From assembly GCA_902492185.1 (NCBI GenBank), contig CABUKY010000011.1:1-27746 (forward strand): a stretch of 27,746 bases of DNA, read 5' to 3'. This document shows, in pieces, positions 8,646-14,562 of the stretch. The notes beneath the pieces were generated by a model. It saw only the letters and a list, made by a program, of their open reading frames with translations, did no database searches and was not told the origin of the DNA. Source of the stretch: an uncultured Collinsella sp. Lineage in GTDB: Bacteria > Actinomycetota > Coriobacteriia > Coriobacteriales > Coriobacteriaceae. Within the stretch, counting starts at the first letter, position 1. Each line of letters starts with the position of its first letter. The position numbers were made by a program, and so were the translations under genes.

Positions 8646-8687
8646 ATCTGTGCCGCCCCGTGTCGTTCCGGGCGGCGTCGTACAGAT
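8646..8687 (-). promoter_or_regulatory. Stem-loop in the aspS leader
   Basis: Nested inverted repeats, 8646-8651 with 8682-8687 and 8652-8658 with 8670-8676 (GCCGCCC/GGGCGGC), form a GC-rich hairpin about 20 nt upstream of the aspS start codon, right beside the ribosome binding site. I see no T-box signature and no terminator U tract, so the role is unknown. Confidence 0.45.
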
Positions 8688-8880
8688 TTGCCCAGCCTGC
8701 GTAAACCGCGCAGCCAGACATGGCGTTCTATCTTATCGCACCTGTGTCGATGTGCCGCGGAAAAGTGGCTCCTGCCCAAAGACTTGACGGAGACGAAACA
8801 ATTGATGCGTCGCGGCACCCGTCTGCACGCGTCACGTGCGACAATATGCCCCAATAAAACAGCACTTGGAAAGGCCCGTC

Positions 8881-9516
8881 ATGACTGCACGGCTCATTGT
8901 TATGGATATCGACTCCACGCTCATCAACCAGGAGGTCATCGACCTGTTGGGCGAGGAGGCCGGCGTAGGCGAGCAAGTGGCGAAGATCACTGAGCGCGCC
9001 ATGCGCGGCGAACTGGACTTTAAGCAGGCGCTCGAGGAGCGCGTGGGGCTGCTTGCCGGCTTGGACGAGAGTGTGTTCGAGCGTACCTTTGAGCGCGTGA
9101 CGTTTACTCCTGGCGCGCTGGAGCTTGTGCGCTCAGCGCACAGCAAGGGCTGGAAGGTCGGCGTGGTAAGCGGCGGCTTCCATGAGGTGGCCGACAAGAT
9201 CGTGGCCGCCGCGGGCATCGATTTTTGCCTGGCTAACCGCCTAGAGGTCGTGGACGGCAAGCTCACCGGTAAGCTGGCGGCAGACATCGTGACCAAGGAA
9301 TCCAAGCTCATCCAGCTGCTGGATTGGGCGGTTGAGTGCGGTGTCGACATGGCCCACACCGTCGCGATCGGTGACGGCGCCAACGACATCCCCATGATTC
9401 AGGCCGCGGGCACGGGCATCGCGTTTTGCGCCAAGCCCAAGACGCGCGAAGCCGCCCCGTTTGCCATCGATGAGCGCAACCTGATGCTCGCCATGGACAT
9501 CATCCTGCGCGACTAG
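8881..9516 (+). CDS. serB: Phosphoserine phosphatase
   Basis: A 211-residue HAD-superfamily phosphatase for the last step of serine biosynthesis, the hydrolysis of O-phosphoserine. Motif I is D9-I-D11-S-T (nucleophile D9, acid/base D11), motif II is VVSGGF with S97, K142 fits motif III, and motif IV is GDGANDIPM with D165 and D169. It lacks the N-terminal ACT-like extension of the longer E. coli enzyme, which is common in Gram-positive bacteria. The start is the ATG at 8881, with GGAAAGG 6 nt upstream; an upstream in-frame GTG has no ribosome binding site. Close relatives act on other small phosphates, so the substrate is likely rather than proven. Confidence 0.88.
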   Translation: MTARLIVMDIDSTLINQEVIDLLGEEAGVGEQVAKITERAMRGELDFKQALEERVGLLAGLDESVFERTFERVTFTPGALELVRSAHSKGWKVGVVSGGFHEVADKIVAAAGIDFCLANRLEVVDGKLTGKLAADIVTKESKLIQLLDWAVECGVDMAHTVAIGDGANDIPMIQAAGTGIAFCAKPKTREAAPFAIDERNLMLAMDIILRD

Positions 9517-9548
9517 TCGATCCTTCTAACAAGAGAATCAGTCTGTCC

Positions 9549-9586
9549 TATAGTTTCCGAACAATTTTGTCTTAGTGTTCGGAAAC
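9549..9586 (+). promoter_or_regulatory. Probable larB promoter with overlapping operator dyad
   Basis: A perfect inverted repeat, GTTTCCGAACA (9553-9563) and TGTTCGGAAAC (9576-9586), is separated by 12 nt. Each arm itself contains a TTCNGAA box. A TATAGT hexamer (9549-9554) just before it could be the -10 box of the larBC operon, which would place the dyad over the transcription start. Candidate ligands are the TetR-family protein encoded at the end of this operon or an unlinked regulator. A hairpin ending serB is the alternative, but there is no T tract. Confidence 0.5.
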
Positions 9587-9630
9587 ATACCCTTTGAGTG
9601 CTAGACTTTGCGCCGTCGAAGGGAACATAT

Positions 9631-10413
9631 ATGGATAAGCGAGATCTTGAGCAATTGCTGAGCGATGTTGCCGGCGGAGTAGTCACCCCGGCAGTCGCCC
9701 TCACGCGCCTCCAGACGGCGCCAACCGCCGATCTGGGTTTTGCGCAGCTCGATCTTTCGCGCGGGGTGCGCCAGGGAGCCGGCGAGGTTGTCTACGGCGC
9801 CGGTAAAACCGCCGAGCAAATTGCCGCCATTATCGAAGCGCTGCGCGATGCCGGTCAGGAGCGCATCCTGGTCACGCGCCTGGACAGCGAAAAAGCAGCC
9901 CGTACCTCGGAGCTTCTCGGCAACGACATCGACCTGGGATATGCCCCGAACGCCCAGCTCGCCCTGGTGGGTGGCAAGCCCTCCCCCACCGGTAACGGAC
10001 GCGTTGTCGTCGCCTGCGCCGGCACGAGCGACCTGCCCGTCGCCGAAGAGGCGGCACTGACGGCCGAGTTCTACGGCAACGAGGTCGACCGCCTCTACGA
10101 CGTGGGTGTCGCCGGCCTGCACCGCCTGCTCGCTCATGCCGAGGAACTTGCCCAGGCGCAGGTGGTCATCGCCATCGCCGGCATGGAAGGCGCCCTGGCG
10201 AGCGTTATCGGCGGTCTGGTGAGCTGTCCGGTCATTGCCGTTCCCACCAGCGTGGGCTACGGCGCGAGCTTTGGTGGCGTAGCCGCGCTGCTCGCCATGC
10301 TCAACTCCTGTGCCAGTGGCGTTTCGGTCGTCAATATCGACAACGGCTTTGGTGCCGCCTACCAGGCAAGTCTTATCAATCATCTGAGCGCCGGTACATC
10401 CCGCGCCCGTTAA
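9631..10413 (+). CDS. larB: LarB, nickel-pincer cofactor biosynthesis (NaAD carboxylase/hydrolase)
   Basis: A 260-residue protein with a C-terminal PurE/AIR-carboxylase-like domain (about 123-255). In characterised LarB, nicotinic acid adenine dinucleotide is carboxylated and its phosphoanhydride cleaved to give pyridinium-3,5-biscarboxylate mononucleotide, the first step to the nickel-pincer cofactor of LarA. The catalytic cysteine appears as C227 in MLNSCASGVSVVNIDNGFGA. The N-terminal 120 residues form the LarB-specific domain, with LDLSRGVRQGAGEVVYG. I chose the ATG at 9631 because GAAGGGA precedes it; an in-frame GTG at 9598 lacks a ribosome binding site. The gene is followed 10 nt later by larC. 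Confidence 0.93.
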   Translation: MDKRDLEQLLSDVAGGVVTPAVALTRLQTAPTADLGFAQLDLSRGVRQGAGEVVYGAGKTAEQIAAIIEALRDAGQERILVTRLDSEKAARTSELLGNDIDLGYAPNAQLALVGGKPSPTGNGRVVVACAGTSDLPVAEEAALTAEFYGNEVDRLYDVGVAGLHRLLAHAEELAQAQVVIAIAGMEGALASVIGGLVSCPVIAVPTSVGYGASFGGVAALLAMLNSCASGVSVVNIDNGFGAAYQASLINHLSAGTSRAR

Positions 10414-10423
10414 GGAGCATTCC

Positions 10424-11335
10424 ATGTCCAACCATCAGCATACGCTTATCATCGACGGCACCTCGGGCATCAGCGGCGATATGACCGTCGCGGCCCTGCT
10501 CGACCTGGGCGCCAGCGAGGAGCACCTGCGCGAACAGCTCGCCACGCTGCCGGTCGACGGCTTTTCGATCTCCGTGACGCGCGTAAACAAGCATGGCATC
10601 GACGCCTGCGATTTCGACGTTCAGCTGGCAGAAGAGCTCGAGAACCACGACCACGACATGGCATGGCTCTACGGCAACGAAACAGCTGCCGAGCACACGC
10701 ACGAGCACGAGCACCACCATCATGATCATGACGAGCATGAGCACTGCCATGAGCATGATCATGAGACCCACGGCCATGGCCACGAGGGTCACCATCACGC
10801 CCACCACCATCACCACCGTTCTTTGGCGGACGTCACCGCTATCATCGACGGCTCGCAGCTAAGCGATGGCACCAAGCGTCGTGCGCTCGCCATCTTTACC
10901 GCGCTCGCCGCCGCCGAGGCAAAGGCCCACGGCAAAACGCCCGAGACCGTCATGTTCCACGAGGTAGGCGCCGTCGATTCCATCGTCGACGTCTGCTCTG
11001 TCGCCATCTGCCTCGATGACCTAGGTATTGAGGACATCGTGGTCGAGTCGCTCTCCGAAGGCCACGGAACCATTCGCTGCGCCCACGGCCTTATGCCCAT
11101 TCCCGTCCCCGCTGTCGTCAACCTGTGCCAGGCGGGCAATATCGCCCTCACGCCCGCACCGGTCGCTGGCGAGCTCGTGACGCCCACGGGCGCCGCCATC
11201 GTCACCGCGCTGCGCACGTCCGAGCACCTGCCGGCACGCTACCACATCGAGGCCGTCGGCTACGGCGCCGGCAAGCGCCCCTACGAGGGTTGCTCCGGCA
11301 CGCTCCGTTGTCTACTCGTTGACGTGGATGCATAG
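10424..11335 (+). CDS. larC: LarC, nickel insertion protein, LarC1 part only
   Basis: A 303-residue protein matching the N-terminal (LarC1) half of the nickel-pincer cofactor cyclometallase. The opening IIDGTSGISGDM, the central VMFHEVGAVDSIVD, the MPIPVPAV segment and the GYGAGKRP region are all typical. Residues 91-131 are extremely histidine-rich, with 24 histidines in 41 positions, and probably bind nickel. In Lactobacillus plantarum a programmed frameshift joins LarC1 to LarC2, which carries the CTP-binding part. Here the frame stops after GTLRCLLVDVDA, right at that junction, and the tetR gene starts 2 nt later. I found no LarC2 sequence in any frame downstream. AAGGAG precedes the ATG by 6 nt. 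Confidence 0.9.
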   Translation: MSNHQHTLIIDGTSGISGDMTVAALLDLGASEEHLREQLATLPVDGFSISVTRVNKHGIDACDFDVQLAEELENHDHDMAWLYGNETAAEHTHEHEHHHHDHDEHEHCHEHDHETHGHGHEGHHHAHHHHHRSLADVTAIIDGSQLSDGTKRRALAIFTALAAAEAKAHGKTPETVMFHEVGAVDSIVDVCSVAICLDDLGIEDIVVESLSEGHGTIRCAHGLMPIPVPAVVNLCQAGNIALTPAPVAGELVTPTGAAIVTALRTSEHLPARYHIEAVGYGAGKRPYEGCSGTLRCLLVDVDA

Positions 11336-11337
11336 CC

Positions 11338-11877
11338 ATGGATGCCCGCAAAGAAAAAAGCCGCGCTGCCATCGTTGCAGCGTTCTCCGAGCTGCTACGC
11401 GAAGAGGATTACGGCAAGATTACCGTCGGCGACATCATCGCTCGTGCCCATGTTGGTCGGGCCACGTTCTACGGCCTCTTCAAGAGCAAAGACGACCTAC
11501 TGTCCGAGCTCGTGAACGACATCTGCGCCCACGCCCTCGACGACGATGGTACGCCGCTCGACGACCCACTCGTGCAAGTCGAGCATATCCTCAACAACCT
11601 CTGGGAACGCCGTCAGGGCGTTCGAGCCCTCGTAGCCGGAGCCGGCTCGCGCGTCTTCGCCGACTGCTTACGCAAGACCATCATGTCACGAGCAGCCGAA
11701 ACCGTGCCCGTCGACCCCTCAGGCCCCGCCGGCACCATGGACCGCAGTTTCCTACTACACCACATAGCCTCAAGCTTCGTAGGAATGGTCCAATGGTGGG
11801 CATGGCACAACTTCGAAGCAGAAAAAGTCAACGTAGCCAAAGACTACCTCTCAGCCATAAAGCCCCTCTTCAACTAA
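11338..11877 (+). CDS. TetR/AcrR-family transcriptional regulator in the lar operon
   Basis: A 179-residue protein with an N-terminal TetR helix-turn-helix (about residues 8-54, including KITVGDIIARAHVGRATFYGLFKSKDDL) and an unrelated-looking helical C-terminal ligand domain. The ATG lies 2 nt past the larC stop codon and has no strong ribosome binding site of its own, so it is probably translated by coupling to larC. Its place as third gene of larB-larC suggests it controls lar genes. In Lactobacillus the known lar regulator LarR belongs to the Crp/Fnr family, so this would be a different control. The ligand and targets are unknown. Confidence 0.85.
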   Translation: MDARKEKSRAAIVAAFSELLREEDYGKITVGDIIARAHVGRATFYGLFKSKDDLLSELVNDICAHALDDDGTPLDDPLVQVEHILNNLWERRQGVRALVAGAGSRVFADCLRKTIMSRAAETVPVDPSGPAGTMDRSFLLHHIASSFVGMVQWWAWHNFEAEKVNVAKDYLSAIKPLFN

Positions 11878-11880
11878 GTA

Positions 11881-12000
11881 AACCCCTTATCCCAAAGTTC
11901 CGCCCTCATCTCAAAGCCCCGAACCCAAAGCACAATCCATCCCAAAGTGTCGACAGCAGCCCAACGCCCCTACCAGCAATAAGCCCCTCCCGTCCAAACT
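11881..12000 (+). terminator. C-rich, G-poor tract after tetR, possible Rho-dependent terminator
   Basis: These 120 nt contain 53 C but only 14 G on the plus strand, directly after the larB-larC-tetR operon, where I see no intrinsic terminator. Short CCCAAAG-like words recur four times. Unstructured C-over-G RNA of this kind is what Rho loads on. From 12001 to 12083 there is an imperfect dyad and the 17-nt word shared with 14497-14513, but no gene. Confidence 0.4.
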
Positions 12001-12017
12001 CAGATATATATGTTGGG

Positions 12018-12034
12018 TTGCATGTCCGAGGACG
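12018..12034. repeat. 17-nt word shared with the large palindrome at 14.4 kb
   Basis: TTGCATGTCCGAGGACG occurs here and again, same strand, at 14497-14513. Its 3' part, GTCCGAGGAC, is a small dyad. Here it stands near an imperfect partner (CGGACGGCGGACAA, about 12055-12068), as if a decayed hairpin of the same kind. Confidence 0.55.
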
Positions 12035-12083
12035 CGCTGGGAAGTTACCCCATACGGACGGCGGACAACTATGTAGCCTTGGA

Positions 12084-12815
12084 CTAGAACATGCCCAAGA
12101 ATCCGTGCACAAACAGTGCGGCCAGAGCGGCACCGATAAACGGTGCGATGCCAGGAACAAGCAGGCCATACTTCCAGTTGTTGTCGGCCTTGTTCTTAAT
12201 CGGCAGCACCTGATAGGCCATGCGAGGACCAAGGTCACGGGCCTGGTTCATGGCGAAGCCAGTGATACCTCCCATGCCCATGCCAACAGCCCAAACGATC
12301 AGACCGACGCAGATAGCGAGCATCAGGACGTTCTCGCCAGCACGGTTAGCAGCAGCAAGGATGGCGCTGATGAACACAAAGGTGCAGATAGCCTCGCAGA
12401 AGAAATTACGGGCATAGTTCGTACCCTCGGTGGTGGGGTTGGCCGAGAAGATGTTGCGCTGAGCAATGGGATCGATGACACCATCGGAAGCCTTGAACTC
12501 ATCGGCATACATCAACCATGCGATCACGGCACCCGCAAAGCCGCCGAGCATATCGGCAATCATGAAGGGGATGCAGCTGCTCCACGGCACCAGACCGACG
12601 ATGCACTGGGCAAGCACCATAGCCGGGTTCATGCACACGGCGCCACCAAAGACAAACAGGCAGACCGAGATGCCAAAAGACCAAGTGGTGATGGCAAACA
12701 TATGGCCGGAGCCCTGATACTTGGTACCCTTAAGCACGGTATCGCAGTGCACGCCCACGCCAAAGATGATCATGAGGGCCGTTGCGCCGAATTCGCAGAG
12801 GAGTTTGGTAAGCAT
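12084..12815 (-). CDS. larD: LarD-type aquaglyceroporin, probable lactic acid channel
   Basis: A 243-residue MIP-family channel with six membrane helices and two half-helix loops. The first pore box is canonical (N63-P64-A65 in CMNPAMVLAQ). The second reads N190-Q191-A192 in GFAMNQARDLGPR, keeping the R-D of glycerol-facilitator types but replacing the usual proline. The N-terminal stretch TALMIIFGVGVHC and the order after larA match L. plantarum LarD (GlpF1), which passes D- and L-lactic acid. It starts 49 nt after the larA stop codon, with AAGG upstream, so larA-larD form one minus-strand unit. A general glycerol or water channel is the alternative. Confidence 0.85.
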   Translation of the reverse strand: MLTKLLCEFGATALMIIFGVGVHCDTVLKGTKYQGSGHMFAITTWSFGISVCLFVFGGAVCMNPAMVLAQCIVGLVPWSSCIPFMIADMLGGFAGAVIAWLMYADEFKASDGVIDPIAQRNIFSANPTTEGTNYARNFFCEAICTFVFISAILAAANRAGENVLMLAICVGLIVWAVGMGMGGITGFAMNQARDLGPRMAYQVLPIKNKADNNWKYGLLVPGIAPFIGAALAALFVHGFLGMF

Positions 12816-12864
12816 AAAACCTTATCTTTCTTGTCGGTTATAAACGATTCGTTTAGGCCGCGTA

Positions 12865-14142
12865 CTAGTGCTGTGCGACGACAACGCCCAGGCCATCGGG
12901 AATGACGGCCACCTTGGCATCGGCACCCTTCATCTCAAAGGCGAGCTTGAGCGCCTCATCGAGGGTGTTGACCGGCGTCATGTGCATATCCTTGATCATC
13001 TGGTGATCGCACAGGTCGGTGACCATGATCACAGGGTGATGCGCCAGGATGCGGGCAAAGATCTGGCTCGTCCACTGGTCGGGCAGGGTCTCGTCCTTAG
13101 GACGGTCGATGCAGGCACGCTCAAACTCCGCCGGATCGTTGTCGGCGATGTTGTGATAGAAGCCCTCGCCACCGTGACCGTCGGCACAGCCGGCGACGTC
13201 GATGATCACGCCGCCCTCGGGAAGCGTAGCCTCGGCAGAGCACATGCCCTTCACGGCCTGATAGATGTTCTGGTCGAGCGGGTAGCCGCCGTTGGTGGTA
13301 ATGGCAATCTCGCACTCGACGGGCTCAACGCCGGCAAGGCTCTTCACGAACTCGCAGCCAGCCTCGTGCGCCTTGTGGATGTCGCCGGCAAAGGAGCCGA
13401 TGACCTCGTGCTTGCCGTTGAGCACCACGTTGAGCACAAAGGCAAGGTGAGCCATCTCGGCAGCGGCAAACATGTCCTCGCTCACGTGGTTGTGGCACAG
13501 GTTGCCGGCACGCGAATGGGAATCGTTCACAAACTGACCGTTGTGGTTGTACATGATGGTCTTGTAGCTGGCGATACCAGGCAGGACGGACTTGCGGCTG
13601 CCAGAGAAACCGGCAAAGAAGTGCGGCTCAATAAAGCCCTCGGCAAGCAGCAGATCGCAATCGGCAGCAATCTTGTTGATGATGCACTCGCCGCCAGAAG
13701 GCAGGGTGCCGATCTTTTTCATCATGCTGTCATCGGTCGCGACGTGCATAACGATTTCCTCGTTGGCAACGATCTCCTCGCCGTACTTGTTGACGAACTC
13801 CTCGTGCGTCGACGGACGATGCATACCCGTAGCAACCAGAATACGCACGCGAGCCTCGGGCGCAGCAGAATGGATGTGATGCAGCAGAATAGGCATCGTC
13901 ACACGCGAGGGAACGGGACGCGTATGATCGGAGCTAATGATGACAATATCCTTCTTGCCAGCACAAAGCTCCTCGAGCGAAGGCGAGCCATAAGGGTTGG
14001 CAAGCGACTCCTCCACCAGCTCTTCCTGCGATTTTGTAGTCTTAAACTCGTTTTGATGACCTTCCATCACACCCGCAAAGTTCTTATCCTCGAGCTCCAG
14101 ATGCAACGTCTTGTGGTCAAACGGCAGTTCACATTCAAACAA
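12865..14142 (-). CDS. larA: Lactate racemase LarA (nickel-pincer nucleotide enzyme)
   Basis: A 425-residue LarA that interconverts D- and L-lactate. Numbered from the TTG start, the key residues fall exactly where they do in L. plantarum LarA: R75 in SSDHTRPVPS, catalytic H108 (ATGMHRPS) and H174 (IEPHFF), K184 (GSRKSVLPGI), which carries the pincer nucleotide, and H200, a nickel ligand. Long blocks such as STNGGYPLDQN-like and DGHGGEGFYHN are conserved. This supports true lactate racemase rather than a distant LarA homologue. No ATG precedes a stop upstream, and the match in numbering favours TTG at 14142, with GGAAGAGGG about 9 nt before it. The 14143-14265 leader should hold the promoter, but I see only weak boxes. 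Confidence 0.95.
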   Translation of the reverse strand: MFECELPFDHKTLHLELEDKNFAGVMEGHQNEFKTTKSQEELVEESLANPYGSPSLEELCAGKKDIVIISSDHTRPVPSRVTMPILLHHIHSAAPEARVRILVATGMHRPSTHEEFVNKYGEEIVANEEIVMHVATDDSMMKKIGTLPSGGECIINKIAADCDLLLAEGFIEPHFFAGFSGSRKSVLPGIASYKTIMYNHNGQFVNDSHSRAGNLCHNHVSEDMFAAAEMAHLAFVLNVVLNGKHEVIGSFAGDIHKAHEAGCEFVKSLAGVEPVECEIAITTNGGYPLDQNIYQAVKGMCSAEATLPEGGVIIDVAGCADGHGGEGFYHNIADNDPAEFERACIDRPKDETLPDQWTSQIFARILAHHPVIMVTDLCDHQMIKDMHMTPVNTLDEALKLAFEMKGADAKVAVIPDGLGVVVAQH

Positions 14143-14265
14143 TGACGAGCGCCCTCTTCCTTTTCAACTGACACACTAGATAAACCGTTGGAAGGATACG
14201 CCGCTCACCGAAAAACACCACCGTCCACCGACTCATTAACACAACGTTCATATTTGACCCACAAC

Positions 14266-14299
14266 AAAACGGCCGCGATCCCAAACGGAACCGCAGCCG
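14266..14299 (-). terminator. Intrinsic terminator, probably of ppc
   Basis: CGGCCGCG (14270-14277) pairs with CGCAGCCG (14292-14299), with one wobble. Read on the minus strand it is followed by TTTT. It is oriented to stop ppc transcripts before larA, although it lies about 260 nt past the ppc stop codon, on the far side of the large palindrome. Confidence 0.6.
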
Positions 14300-14414
14300 C
14301 TACAGTCGTAAGGCGAGAAGCACCAAATGCGCCACCGGGATAGACCCCATCCAAAACGCGCGGAGCGCACCATTATTCCCCCAGCCAGTAATCCGCCGAA
14401 GACCGGACATCGCA

Positions 14415-14541
14415 GGGCCCGCCATCAGTTTACTTTTAGGCACACTCCGCAGGACGCAAGAAGCCCTCGCCGCACGAAGTGCGCAGCGAGGGCTTCTTGC
14501 ATGTCCGAGGACGTGCCTAAAAGTAAACTGATGGCGGGCCC
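14415..14541. repeat. 127-nt nested palindrome between ppc and larA
   Basis: The outer arms 14415-14443 and 14513-14541 are perfect 29-bp inverted copies. The inner arms 14456-14470 and 14486-14500 are perfect 15-bp copies, and the tip CGCAC-GAA-GTGCG adds 5 bp. At the junction each strand carries its own mini-dyad (TCC-GCA-GGA on the left, GTCC-GA-GGAC on the right), so the whole could fold as a cruciform with two side loops. It starts 21 nt past the ppc stop codon. The flank 14304-14414 shows nothing I recognise. Confidence 0.85.
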
Positions 14542-14562
14542 GGACGACTACAGGGCTATCGA

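Noticed and set aside
8625..8880. A T-box riboswitch upstream of aspS
   Set aside because: A hairpin is present, but I see no T-box sequence, specifier loop or competing terminator.
10690..10822. Repetitive CAC/CAT/GAG/GAC-rich DNA that looks like a tandem repeat or array
   Set aside because: It simply encodes the histidine-rich metal-binding stretch of LarC; there is no repeat-spacer pattern.
11300..11450. A programmed frameshift leading from LarC1 into LarC2
   Set aside because: No slippery heptamer stands out and no frame downstream resembles LarC2; the following sequence clearly encodes a TetR helix-turn-helix.
11319..12905. A 528-codon plus-strand frame across tetR, the intergenic gap and larD
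   Set aside because: It overlaps two clear genes in other frames, and its product is arginine/serine-rich with no family features.
12868..14145. A 425-codon open frame on the plus strand opposite larA
   Set aside because: Almost exactly antisense to larA, whose active-site residues are all in place. The plus-strand protein looks like a low-complexity shadow.
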